64,000 nt of DNA. Source: Rhizobium sp. 007. GTDB lineage: Bacteria; Pseudomonadota; Alphaproteobacteria; Rhizobiales; Rhizobiaceae. Where the stretch lies: the NCBI RefSeq assembly GCF_015353075.1, contig NZ_CP064191.1:377468-441467 (forward strand), given 5' to 3'. A program made the position numbers and the translations under genes. Every line of letters begins with the position of its first letter. Position 1 is the stretch's first letter. This document shows positions 56,038-64,000 of this stretch, in pieces. The notes beneath the pieces are model-generated. The model had not been told where the DNA came from. It did not search any database and saw nothing but the letters and a program-made list of their open reading frames with translations.

Positions 56038-58462
56038 GAACTCCTCTAGTCTGTAGCCAATGGATCGGCCAGTCGTCGCCATGTTCGGATTTGAGCGCGC
56101 GGATCCTCTTGAGATCATCCTTGCCGGAGGCCCCGACGAAGCTGAGCGCAACGGGGCCGAGAGACATGTCGAAGAGCCGCCGGCCTTCTGGCGTGGCGAC
56201 GTAGTATTCGCGCTTGGGGATGGAGCCCGAGACGATCTCGATCTGGCGTTCGTTGAAGCCGATCCGCTCGTAGAATTCCCGCGTTCCTGGCTCCCGGGCA
56301 GCACCATTTGGAAGGCAAATCTTCGTTGGGCAGGATTCCTTCAGCACGTCGATGATCCCGGACCGTTCGGCATCCGAGATCGACTGTGTGGCGAGAACGA
56401 CAGCGCAATTCGCCTTGCGAAGCACCTTCAGCCATTCTCGAATTTTGCTTCGAAATACCGGATGACCAAGCATCAGCCAGGCCTCGTCGAGCACGATCAG
56501 GCTCGGCGACCCATCCAGGCGCTTCTCGATCCGGCGGAACAGGTACGTCAGGACTGGGACGAGGTTGCGCTCGCCCATGTTCATGAGCTGCTCGATCTCG
56601 AAAGTCTGGATGGCCCCAAGCGACAGGCCATCCTCTTCGGCATCGAGAAGCTGACCCATCGGCCCATCGACGGTATAGTGATGAAGCGCATCCTTGAGCT
56701 CGCGGATCTGCACGCCGCTGACGAAATCCGAGAGCGAGCGACCGGCCGCGCTGGCCATCAGGCCGACCTGGCGGGAGATGGCGTTGCGGTGATCGGGCGT
56801 GATGGTGACGCCCTGCAGGCCGACCAGCATCTCGATCCATTCCGTCGCCCACGCCCGATCAGCGGCACTTTTGAGTTCGGACAAGGGGCAGAAGGCCAAC
56901 GCCGTCCCCTCTTCCACGTTGTCGCCGCCGATCTCGTAGTGATCGCCACCCGCGGCGAGCGTCAGCGGCAGAAGCGAACTTCCCTTGTCAAAGGCAAAGA
57001 TCTGGGCACTTCCGTACCGGCGAAACTGCGCAACGATCAGTGCCAGGAGTGTCGACTTACCGGAACCGGTCGGACCGAAGATCAGCGTGTGGCCGACATC
57101 GTCAACATGCAGGTTGAGCCGGAATGGTGTCGAGCCGCTCGTAACCTGCATCAGCGGCGGCGAGTCCGGCGGGTAGAAGGGGCATGGCGCGATCGTGTTT
57201 CCCGGCCAGACGGAGTTGAGGGGGATCAGGTCAGCGAGATTGCCGGTGTGGATCAGTGGCTCGCGGATGTTGCAATACCAATTGCCCGGCAGGCTGCCGA
57301 GAAAGGCGTCGGTGGCATTGAGCGTTTCGATCCGCGCCCCGAAACCTTCCGCTTGTATCAGGCGGCGGATTGCTTCCGCCTTCTCCTGGAGTGCCTCGCG
57401 ATCGCTATCGAACAGCACGACGACCGGCGTGTAGTAGCCATAGGCAACCAACTGCGACGAGGCCTGCGCGATCGCGTCCTCGGTCTCGGCCACCATCGTC
57501 ATGGCGTCCTGATCGACCGAGCGGCTTTGCGTCTGAAACAGCTGATCGAAGAACGGCCGGACCTTCTGCTGCCATTTCTTGCGCGTGCGTTCGAGCTTCT
57601 GTCGGGCTTCCTCGGCATCGAGAAAGATGAAGCGCGATGACCACCGATAGGTGAGTGCCATCAGGTCAAGGCTGTTCAGAATGCCCGGCCAGCTTTCGGC
57701 CGGCAGACCGTCGATGGCGACAACGCCGAGGAAACGATTCTCGACTTTCGGCGTCAGTCCGTGCTCAAGCTCGGCCGTGGCGATCCAGTCGAGATACATG
57801 GGGACGTCCGGGAGCCGGATCGGATGGCTTTCCCCGGTGATGCAGAAGCGGACGAACTGAAGCAACTCGTCATACCGAGCAATCCGGTCCCCTCCCCTCT
57901 CGACCATTTCGCGGGTTTCCATTCGCCTGATCGAAAGCGTGTTTGCGAAATACTGCTCGAGCTCGCGGATCGCGTTCTTGAAGATGAACAGCACAGTGTC
58001 CGCATAGGACTTCTTGCGACTCTTCTCGTCGGAATAGATGTATTTGCTGATAGCAGTTTTTTTGGACTCGAGCGGCCGGTAGGTCAGGATCAGTGCGTGT
58101 TTGCTCTCGAAATGCCCCTGCTCGCGTGCGAAATGCGCCCGGCGCTCGGCATCTATCGCGCGCGTGACCGGGTCTGGGAAATGGCAACGGTCTTCCGACG
58201 GATAGTCGGCCGTCGGGATGCGAATGGCCTCCACCTGGATCATCCAGCCGCTTCCAAGCCGCGACAGGACCGCATTGATCTGCCTCGACAGCTCGTTGCG
58301 TTCGAGGTCGGTCGCACTTTCGGAATCCAGGCCGGCAAAGTACCAGCCGGCCATCAGGCTTCCGTCCTTCAGCAGGAGGACGCCATTGTCGACGAGGCCG
58401 GCGTACGGAACGAGATCGGCGAAGGATGGGCCCGTGGCCCGGAAGCATTTGAGAGCTACCAC
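56006..58462 (-). CDS. trbE: Conjugal transfer ATPase TrbE (VirB4-like)
   Basis: 818-residue ATPase that powers pilus and channel assembly. Walker A FGPTGSGKST is near 462-471 and Walker B LIVLDEAWLML near 658-668, followed by VLATQSISDAERSG. Ends inside trbJ and starts ten bases after trbD. Intact. Confidence 0.95.
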   Translation of the reverse strand: MVALKCFRATGPSFADLVPYAGLVDNGVLLLKDGSLMAGWYFAGLDSESATDLERNELSRQINAVLSRLGSGWMIQVEAIRIPTADYPSEDRCHFPDPVTRAIDAERRAHFAREQGHFESKHALILTYRPLESKKTAISKYIYSDEKSRKKSYADTVLFIFKNAIRELEQYFANTLSIRRMETREMVERGGDRIARYDELLQFVRFCITGESHPIRLPDVPMYLDWIATAELEHGLTPKVENRFLGVVAIDGLPAESWPGILNSLDLMALTYRWSSRFIFLDAEEARQKLERTRKKWQQKVRPFFDQLFQTQSRSVDQDAMTMVAETEDAIAQASSQLVAYGYYTPVVVLFDSDREALQEKAEAIRRLIQAEGFGARIETLNATDAFLGSLPGNWYCNIREPLIHTGNLADLIPLNSVWPGNTIAPCPFYPPDSPPLMQVTSGSTPFRLNLHVDDVGHTLIFGPTGSGKSTLLALIVAQFRRYGSAQIFAFDKGSSLLPLTLAAGGDHYEIGGDNVEEGTALAFCPLSELKSAADRAWATEWIEMLVGLQGVTITPDHRNAISRQVGLMASAAGRSLSDFVSGVQIRELKDALHHYTVDGPMGQLLDAEEDGLSLGAIQTFEIEQLMNMGERNLVPVLTYLFRRIEKRLDGSPSLIVLDEAWLMLGHPVFRSKIREWLKVLRKANCAVVLATQSISDAERSGIIDVLKESCPTKICLPNGAAREPGTREFYERIGFNERQIEIVSGSIPKREYYVATPEGRRLFDMSLGPVALSFVGASGKDDLKRIRALKSEHGDDWPIHWLQTRGVHDVASLLNFE

Positions 58463-58472
58463 GGCCGTCTCC

Positions 58473-58772
58473 TCAGTACCGCCGCCATGGCGAGGTGGTC
58501 GCCTTATAGGTGGGCTTGTAGGAAATGTACCGCACGTAGATCTGCCGCATGTAGGGATCGGACTTCGCCATCATCCTGAGCAGGCCGACGATCACGATCC
58601 AGAAGACGACACCGAAAAGCGCCGAATAAACCGTAAGGACGACGAAGATCAGGATCACGGCCGCAAGACCGATGATCAACACCAGCTCCCGGTCCGCGCC
58701 CATCAGTAGGTTCGGGCGGGAAAGAGCGCGGTGAATGCGGTTGCGCCGCAGGCCGGACGAGGACTCAGCCAT
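58473..58772 (-). CDS. trbD: Conjugal transfer protein TrbD (VirB3-like)
   Basis: 99 residues, two close membrane segments ([20 protein letters not shown] and [17 protein letters not shown], about 32-70) and [18 protein letters not shown] just before them. Start 58772 overlaps the end of trbC by eight bases; the upstream ATG at 58802 lies deeper in trbC. Confidence 0.9.
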   Translation of the reverse strand: MAESSSGLRRNRIHRALSRPNLLMGADRELVLIIGLAAVILIFVVLTVYSALFGVVFWIVIVGLLRMMAKSDPYMRQIYVRYISYKPTYKATTSPWRRY

Positions 58773-59148
58773 GAGCCCCCTCCCCTTCTCCGTTCGAACC
58801 AATCGACGTGATCTGCTTGTCTGTCAACCCGATCGAAGCGCCGGTCGCCCCGAACAGTCCGACGATGGTGGTGGCGCCGAGCAGGATGCCGGCGACCAGA
58901 ACGACGTACACAAGTCGCCGCGCGAAATCGTTCAGTTCCCCGCCAAAGATCAGCATGCCGCCGGCGATTGCGACTGCAGCCAGTGCGATGTAGCCGGCGA
59001 CCGGGCCAGTGATCGATTCCTGAATTTGCTCAAGTGGCCCCTCCCAAGGAAGGCTGCCGCCGGAACTGGCCAGCGCCGGCGCGACGGACGCGAAAAGGCT
59101 CGGCGCTGCAATGAGCGCGATCACGATGAGTGCGTATTTACGCGACAT
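58765..59148 (-). CDS. trbC: Conjugal transfer pilin TrbC (VirB2-like)
   Basis: 127-residue pilin precursor with signal peptide ([20 protein letters not shown]) and two hydrophobic segments ([20 protein letters not shown] and [20 protein letters not shown]). TraF is expected to process it. Overlaps trbB by 11 bp and trbD by 8 bp. Confidence 0.92.
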   Translation of the reverse strand: MSRKYALIVIALIAAPSLFASVAPALASSGGSLPWEGPLEQIQESITGPVAGYIALAAVAIAGGMLIFGGELNDFARRLVYVVLVAGILLGATTIVGLFGATGASIGLTDKQITSIGSNGEGEGAHG

Positions 59149-60115
59149 GGCGCGCCTCCTGTTCTTCCGTGAGCTGATCGGTTTCGATCTCGTACCGACC
59201 GCCCGCGAACCGCTCGACGTGGATGACGTCTCGAATACGCCGCCCGCGCGGTGTCCGCTCGATCGAAACGACCAGATCGACGGCCTCTCCGATCACTTCG
59301 TGCATCGGCTGTTGGCTTGCCTCGGCGGTGAGCTGTTCAAGGCGACGCAGCGCCGACATGGTGGTGTTCGAGTGGATGGTTGCAACACCTCCTGGATGGC
59401 CGGTATTCCAGGCCTTAAGCAAAGTGAGGGCTGCGCCGTCGCGGACCTCGCCCACAACGATCCTGTCGGGACGTAAGCGCATGGTGCTCTTCAAGAGCCG
59501 CGCCATGTCGATTGTATCGCTGGTGTGCAGGAGAACTGCGTTCTCGGCCGCGCATTGGATTTCTGCGGTGTCCTCGAGAATGACGAGGCGATCCTCCGGC
59601 GCGGATTTGACGATTTCGTCGATGACTGCATTCGCAAGCGTCGTCTTGCCCGAACCGGTCCCTCCGGAGATGATGATGTTGAGCTTCGAGGAAATCGCGC
59701 TGCGGATCGTGGAGGCCTGATATTCAGTCATCACGCCCGCACGGACATAGTCATCGAGCGGAATGAGGCGTGAGGCGCGGCGCCGAATGGTGAAGGCGGG
59801 CCTGGCGACTACGGGCGGCAAAAGACCCTCGAAGCGGTGGCCGCCGATCGGCAGCTCGCCGGAAATGATCGGCTTTTCCGTGTCGACCTCGGACTGGAGT
59901 GCATGCGCAACCGTTCCGATTACCATTTCCGCGGCAGCGGAGGACATTTCGCCGGCGGGAACCACACCGTGACCGAGCCGTTCGATGAATAGCTTTCCGT
60001 CCGGATTGAGCATGATCTCAACGACATTTGTGTCGTCCAGGGCAACTCTGAGCTGACCGCCGAGCGCCTCCTGCAGTTTCCGGACAAGTCGGGGGTGAGA
60101 GCGAAGCTGGTTCAC
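59138..60115 (-). CDS. trbB: Conjugal transfer ATPase TrbB (VirB11-like)
   Basis: 325-residue hexameric secretion ATPase. Walker [21 protein letters not shown] is near 147-166; Asp box region [12 protein letters not shown] near 175-186; Walker B region [20 protein letters not shown] near 215-234; [18 protein letters not shown] near 238-255. Second gene of the operon, 12 bp after traI. Confidence 0.95.
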   Translation of the reverse strand: MNQLRSHPRLVRKLQEALGGQLRVALDDTNVVEIMLNPDGKLFIERLGHGVVPAGEMSSAAAEMVIGTVAHALQSEVDTEKPIISGELPIGGHRFEGLLPPVVARPAFTIRRRASRLIPLDDYVRAGVMTEYQASTIRSAISSKLNIIISGGTGSGKTTLANAVIDEIVKSAPEDRLVILEDTAEIQCAAENAVLLHTSDTIDMARLLKSTMRLRPDRIVVGEVRDGAALTLLKAWNTGHPGGVATIHSNTTMSALRRLEQLTAEASQQPMHEVIGEAVDLVVSIERTPRGRRIRDVIHVERFAGGRYEIETDQLTEEQEARHVA

Positions 60116-60127
60116 GAATTTCTCCTT

Positions 60128-60751
60128 TCACGCTGCTTGGCTGAGAGGGCTGAGTTCAGAGCGATAATTGGAGGGGCGAAGCCTAAGGAATGTGTCCGCG
60201 TTGGCGGGCAGCGTGCCCGCCACGGCCATCGTAACGCCGATTTTTTTGGGTTCCCCGAAACGCAGCAGTGGCCATCCGACGCGAGCTAGGATCCGCTCGA
60301 ATCGAGTGTCGGTCACGGTGATAATCTCGGTGTAGCCATTCGCCATGCACCATTCGATGATGCCTGCGAACATGGTCAGGGTCGCCTCATGGACCGAGCC
60401 TGCTCCCCTTCTCTTTGCAAGCATCGTGTCAACGCAGAAGCGGGAGCTTTCGATCATCGCCGAATGGCCATGGAGCCGTCCTCCCGGAAGTAGCGACGAA
60501 AAGACGTTTTCTGCCATTGTTGGACCCAGGGCTGGGAGAAGCCTGGCGCAGCCGACGACGCGGTTGTCGGACGAGACCGCGAGGATGTAAGCGGGCCCGA
60601 GATTGTCGAACGAATCCGCCTCTCGGCCGTCGACAACGTCAACCTCCCAGCCGAGCCGATCGGAAAAGACATGTGCCCGCAAGGAATGCTGCGCCTCGAG
60701 GAGTTGGTGCTCGCGATGAGTCCCAGCGGCAGAGATAGCGACAATGTGCAT
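60128..60751 (-). CDS. traI: Acyl-homoserine lactone synthase TraI (LuxI family)
   Basis: 207 residues. All LuxI hallmark residues are present: R25, F29, W35, D46, D49, R70, E101 and R104. Makes the diffusible signal sensed by TraR. Start 60751 follows ACGGAG; the frame stays open upstream into a transposase remnant, which is not part of the gene. First gene of the trb operon, with a strong dyad 60 bp upstream, so positive autoregulation by TraR is expected. Confidence 0.94.
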   Translation of the reverse strand: MHIVAISAAGTHREHQLLEAQHSLRAHVFSDRLGWEVDVVDGREADSFDNLGPAYILAVSSDNRVVGCARLLPALGPTMAENVFSSLLPGGRLHGHSAMIESSRFCVDTMLAKRRGAGSVHEATLTMFAGIIEWCMANGYTEIITVTDTRFERILARVGWPLLRFGEPKKIGVTMAVAGTLPANADTFLRLRPSNYRSELSPLSQAA

Positions 60752-60811
60752 GATTTTCTCCGTCAGTGAATGACGGCTCGGAAATGAGCACGTATGAAAG
60801 CTGTGCGGCAG

Positions 60812-60827
60812 TTGTAGAATTCTACAA
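60812..60827. promoter_or_regulatory. Putative tra box upstream of traI
   Basis: TTGTAGAATTCTACAA is a perfect 16-bp palindrome of lux-box type, ending 60 bp before the traI start codon. It is the best-formed of four related sites in the window and the likely TraR operator for the traI-trb operon. Confidence 0.7.
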
Positions 60828-60884
60828 GGTGGGTAGCTGAGTCGCGCCGACCGTTTGTCGTAACTGCGATAACATTTCATGGCG

Positions 60885-61303
60885 GAAGGCCACCTCTTCA
60901 GGCTCTCGTCCAGCCGCTTGTTGATCGCCGAGATCGATGATGCTGAGAAGCCATGGCCGCAAAGCTGCTCGGTAGTCGGCCTTGACCTTCCTGGTCGACA
61001 CACCCCCTGCACATGCATCTCCGCCAAGGTCGCCACCAGCGCCCGCTCGGAGCGCTGATGGCGTTCAATTCGGTGGAGAAGTGCCCGAGGATCCTGCGAC
61101 ACCCGCAGTTCAAGCTTGCCCACCCGTGTGATCTGCGTGCGGCGATAGTGGCCTGAGCGGTAGCCGAGTCGTTCCGGCGTACGCTCGCCCTTCGCAGCCC
61201 CCAGCGCCTCGTCAATCTCCGCTTCCAATACCTCCTGCATCACCGTGCGAATCGCCTCGCGCAGCCCGTCGGGATTCGAAAGCAAAAATGTCTTTGACGG
61301 CGG
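60885..61303 (-). mobile_element. IS256-family transposase remnant between traI and repA
   Basis: The translation contains NPDGLREAIRTVMQEVLEAE, ERLGYRSGHYRRTQITRVGK, QRSERALVATLAEMHVQGV and SASSISAINKRLDESLK, the N-terminal third of an IS256/mutator-type transposase. A frame change lies in the middle. The catalytic DDE region and clear terminal repeats are not seen. It interrupts the gap that in Ti plasmids holds the shared traI/repA control region. Confidence 0.8.
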
Positions 61304-61429
61304 CGCTGGCTCTTACCTTCACTCTTGGTCAAGGTGGCGTCCATGGAATCAGTTGACGTTCAACGTCGCCAGCCTGCGATGACCGCCTCCTTCAGAGAGT
61401 TTGCTGAACCTTCAGTACACTACCTACGT

Positions 61430-61444
61430 TTGTAGGATTCACAG
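61430..61444. promoter_or_regulatory. Putative tra box on the repA side
   Basis: TTGTAGGATTCACAG is the exact reverse complement of the traC/traA site at 41850-41864. It lies about 200 bp upstream of repA, beyond the transposase remnant. In Ti plasmids TraR sites in this gap raise repABC expression and copy number. Confidence 0.55.
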
Positions 61445-61647
61445 GAGAACATTTCATGATCAAGAGCATAGGAGAGTTGGGCTAACCATCGGAACAGAAA
61501 CATAGAAATTGGAAAAACCGCTTGCGGATCGTCCCCAGCCGTTAATGATTTCTTAACCCTAAACGTCTGGACGCGTTTAGGAGAATCGTGTTCTATCTTT
61601 GGCGGGCAATTGCCGGTAAACCGGTAGAATGCCGCCAAGAGGAACAG

Positions 61648-62871
61648 ATGGCGATAGCAAACCGAGTAGAATCAGTTGTCGGCTCAAAGGAAGATGCTGG
61701 CAGCAAAATCATGCGCCATGCAGGGCTTCTGTCCGGACAACTGCAGCAGCTTAGAACCCGCATGTATCCGCCAAAGTCGGAAAAAACCCTGCGTCCGTTT
61801 CTGACTAACGAAGTGTCGAAGCTGACGTCTATACCCGATTCCACTCTGAAGCTCATGTCCATCGAAGGACGTGGACCGGTTCCCAGCAGGCTGGAGAACA
61901 ACCATCGCGTCTACACGCTGGCCCAGATTAATGAGCTGCGTGAGTTGTTCGCAATGCAGAAACCAGCGGACGCGGTTCGATTCCTTCCGCGCCGTCGCGC
62001 CGGTGAGCATCTCCAGGTCGTTGCCGTAGCGAACTTCAAGGGCGGCAGCGCAAAGACCACGACCTGCGTCCATCTATCCCATTATCTCGCGCTTCACGGT
62101 TATCGCGTCCTTGCATTGGATTTGGATCCGCAAGCATCCCTGTCCGCTATGTTTGGTGCTCAACCAGAGATTGATGTTGGGTCAAATGAAACTATCTACG
62201 CCTCTCTGCGCTACGACGAGGCCGAACGTCGTCCGATCCGCGATATCATCCGCAAGACATACTTCGATGGCATTGACCTTATTCCGGGAAATCTCGAAGT
62301 CATGGAGTATGAACACGAAACGCCACGGGTTTTGGCGAACAAATCGACCTCGGGCGCAATCTTCTTCGAGCGATTGAAGTTAGCTCTTACGGAAGTCGAG
62401 GCGGACTACGATGTCGTGATTCTCGATACTCCGCCGTCGCTCGGGTTTCTGACCCTGAGCGCGATATACGCGGCAACGAGCATGATTATAACGGTCCACC
62501 CAGCCATGCTGGACGTTGCATCGATGAGCCAGTTTCTGCTCATGATGGGCGATTTGATTAGCGTCCTCAATGAGAGCGGTGCCCAGCTGGATCAGGATTT
62601 TATTCGGTACTTGGTAACGCGGCACAACCCCAATGACGCTCCGCAGTCACAGGTCGTTGCGATGCTTAGGCACTTGTTCGGCTCTGATGTCTTGTTGCCG
62701 ACCGCCATAGAGAGCACTGCGGTCGAGGCCGCCGGCCTAGCAAAACGTTCGATATACGAGCTCGAGATGGGACAAATCGGTCGCGATACTCAAAAACGCG
62801 CCCGTGAAGCGGTAGACGCCGTAAACGAGGCGATCATTCGCCTCATCAACGATAGTTGGGGGCGGACATGA
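61648..62871 (+). CDS. repA: Plasmid partitioning ATPase RepA
   Basis: 407-residue ParA-type ATPase of repABC replicons that segregates the plasmid and autoregulates the operon. N-terminal HTH region (FLTNEVSKLTSIPDSTLKLM near 52-71), deviant Walker A VANFKGGSAKTTT near 128-140, and VVILDTPPSLGFLTLSA near 250. Start 61648 has GAGGAA just upstream and gives the normal family length; the upstream frame from 61588 is unlikely. Overlaps repB by four bases. Confidence 0.94.
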   Translation: MAIANRVESVVGSKEDAGSKIMRHAGLLSGQLQQLRTRMYPPKSEKTLRPFLTNEVSKLTSIPDSTLKLMSIEGRGPVPSRLENNHRVYTLAQINELRELFAMQKPADAVRFLPRRRAGEHLQVVAVANFKGGSAKTTTCVHLSHYLALHGYRVLALDLDPQASLSAMFGAQPEIDVGSNETIYASLRYDEAERRPIRDIIRKTYFDGIDLIPGNLEVMEYEHETPRVLANKSTSGAIFFERLKLALTEVEADYDVVILDTPPSLGFLTLSAIYAATSMIITVHPAMLDVASMSQFLLMMGDLISVLNESGAQLDQDFIRYLVTRHNPNDAPQSQVVAMLRHLFGSDVLLPTAIESTAVEAAGLAKRSIYELEMGQIGRDTQKRAREAVDAVNEAIIRLINDSWGRT

Positions 62872-63905
62872 GCAAATCACCTCGCAAGTCCATTGTCGCC
62901 AGCTTCGGGCTGCTTTCCGCAGAGCTGGAGAATGATCAGGCTGCGGATCAACAGCAGCCGTCGCTGGCCGCTGCCCCCGTTGCCGGTAATCGTGTCGGAG
63001 CAGGTGTGATCGGTGCGGCCCATCGGGCCATCGATGACATCAGGACAGAGCGAGATCGTTTGAAGGCTATCGTTGAGTCGGGCGGTGGTGCGGTTCGCGA
63101 ATTGGATCCTTCGCTCATCGACCCCTCCCCTTACCCGGACAGACTGCCGGATGATGACGGGACGAGCTTCGAGATGTTCAAGCGGTCGATCGAGACTGAG
63201 GGGCAAAAGGTTCCCGTCCAGGTCCGCCATCACCCCTCGTCTCCTGGTCGTTACCAGATCGTCTACGGTCACCGACGCTGGCTCGCTGCCATGCAGCTCG
63301 GCAGGCCCGTTCGCGCCCTCGAGATGGAAATTTCCGATCTTGATCTTGTTCTGGCGCAGGGCATCGAAAATGCTGGCCGCCAGGATCTGACCTGGATCGA
63401 GCGCGCATTGTTTGCATCGCGCATGGACGACGCGGGGATCAAGCCGCGCTACATCTACGCCGCGCTTTCAATTGAGGATGCCGAACTTGCCCGAATGCGC
63501 AACGTCTACCGGGTCGTTCCTGCGGACATTGTCGAGGCCATTGGGCGGGCGCCGAAGATCGGGCGTCCACGCTGGCTCGATCTCGCCAAGACAGTCGCTG
63601 GCAATCCAGGAATCCTCGATTCGATTCGGGCGGCACTAAGCATAAAAGCCGACGGTACCGAGACATCCGACCAGAGGTTTCAGCGCGTCCTTAATGCCAT
63701 CAAACCAGCCGCCAAAAAGGGCGTTGAACCAATTCCGATTTCGGATGGCAGCGGAACGAAGTTTGGCGCCTTGGTGATGTCTCCGAAAGAGGTCCGGATT
63801 TCGGCTCAGGGATCACTCGGAATTGAGTTTCTGAAGTTTGTCGAAGCGGAGCTGCCAGAACTTGCTGAGCGCTTTGCCCGTCAGCGAAAATACGAAGAAT
63901 CCTGA
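62868..63905 (+). CDS. repB: Plasmid partitioning protein RepB
   Basis: 345-residue ParB-type centromere-binding protein. SRKSIV-like start (SKSPRKSIVASFGLLSAE), then the ParB box IVYGHRRWLAAMQLGRPVRA near 130-149 and an HTH region around ERALFASRMDDAGIKPRYIY near 182-201. Start overlaps the repA stop (ATGA). Its stop lies inside an 18-bp palindrome at 63901. repC would follow outside the window. Confidence 0.94.
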   Translation: MSKSPRKSIVASFGLLSAELENDQAADQQQPSLAAAPVAGNRVGAGVIGAAHRAIDDIRTERDRLKAIVESGGGAVRELDPSLIDPSPYPDRLPDDDGTSFEMFKRSIETEGQKVPVQVRHHPSSPGRYQIVYGHRRWLAAMQLGRPVRALEMEISDLDLVLAQGIENAGRQDLTWIERALFASRMDDAGIKPRYIYAALSIEDAELARMRNVYRVVPADIVEAIGRAPKIGRPRWLDLAKTVAGNPGILDSIRAALSIKADGTETSDQRFQRVLNAIKPAAKKGVEPIPISDGSGTKFGALVMSPKEVRISAQGSLGIEFLKFVEAELPELAERFARQRKYEES

Positions 63906-63918
63906 CAGCTGTCAGGAT
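63901..63918. promoter_or_regulatory. Perfect 18-bp palindrome at the repB stop (parS-like)
   Basis: TCCTGACAGCTGTCAGGA is a perfect palindrome covering the repB stop codon. Its centre (C-n-GC-n-G) matches the core of repABC parS sites, but the outer GTT/AAC bases differ. Candidate RepB-binding centromere; a transcript hairpin is the alternative. Confidence 0.45.
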
Positions 63919-63948
63919 TTGGAAATAAAGAAAGGAAGCGCTGCAAAA

Positions 63949-64000
63949 GAAAAAGGCCCCCAAACGTTGCCGTCGTGGAAGCCTCTCTCTCTGTGTGACA
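63949..64000 (-). ncRNA. repB-repC antisense RNA (ctRNA), 3' terminator end, partial
   Basis: On the minus strand AGGCTTCC (63985-63978) pairs with GGGGGCCT (63962-63955), using two G-U pairs, and is followed by TTTTTCTTTT: an intrinsic terminator reading left. The position just after repB, and the sequence itself, match the counter-transcribed RNA that controls repC expression and incompatibility in repABC plasmids. Its promoter lies beyond the window. Confidence 0.6.

Noticed and set aside
56060..57640. Plus-strand frame of 526 codons under trbE
   Set aside because: Antisense shadow of trbE; no family resemblance and no ribosome site.
60128..61285. A 385-codon TraI
   Set aside because: The first 178 codons are the transposase remnant read through in frame; LuxI hallmark residues fit numbering only from 60751.
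61588..61648. Upstream start of repA at 61588
   Set aside because: The extra 20 residues have no ribosome site; the ATG at 61648 has GAGGAA and gives the usual family length.

Overview
The window is a stretch of a large repABC plasmid from a member of the Rhizobiaceae (Agrobacterium/Rhizobium/Ensifer type). The evidence is the canonical Ti-type block at its right end: traG-traD-traC / oriT / traA-traF-traB-traH, traM-traR, the traI-trbBCDEJKLFGHI operon, and divergent repA-repB (repC would follow outside the window), with repB leading into the usual repB-repC antisense-RNA region. No rRNA, tRNA or CRISPR array was seen.

Layout. (1) 1-12.7 kb, minus strand: a modular nonribosomal peptide synthetase (NRPS) that starts with a formyltransferase domain and runs off the left edge. 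Readable order is FT-C*-A-T / C-A-T / C-A-T / C-A... The modules are nearly identical to one another except for the specificity-determining cores of the adenylation domains. Frame-breaking indel clusters lie at about 9120-9270 and throughout 1300-2120. (2) 12.7-15.6 kb: remnants upstream of the NRPS (VOC-domain fragment, aminotransferase fragment, decayed phosphopantetheinyl transferase, resolvase fragment). (3) 15.8-27.6 kb: an amino-sugar uptake and catabolism locus. A minus-strand ABC importer operon (binding protein, two permeases, oxidoreductase, ATPase) is divergent from a ROK regulator, followed by a plus-strand kinase, GntR regulator, SIS-domain deaminase and a frameshifted nagA. Together they look like import and conversion of N-acetylglucosamine-type sugars to fructose-6-phosphate. 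(4) 27.8-39.3 kb: plasmid-backbone accessory genes (toprim/DUF3991, DUF1419, ParB-like, DUF7007, ArdC antirestriction, DUF736, WGR, thermonuclease), many frameshifted or truncated. (5) 39.3-64 kb: conjugation, quorum sensing and replication, almost entirely intact.

How it fits together. TraI makes an acyl-homoserine lactone, TraR senses it and TraM antagonises TraR. Four related lux-box-like dyads were found: in front of traI (60812), in front of repA (61430), between traC and traA (41850), and, unexpectedly, 46 bp in front of the decayed phosphopantetheinyl transferase gene near the NRPS (14645). An IS256-family transposase remnant now lies between the traI and repA sites.

Caveats. Frameshifts are concentrated in accessory genes while large transfer genes are intact, which favours real decay. 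Some indels inside the repeated NRPS modules could instead be assembly errors. All assignments come from reading the translated sequence; no database search was made.
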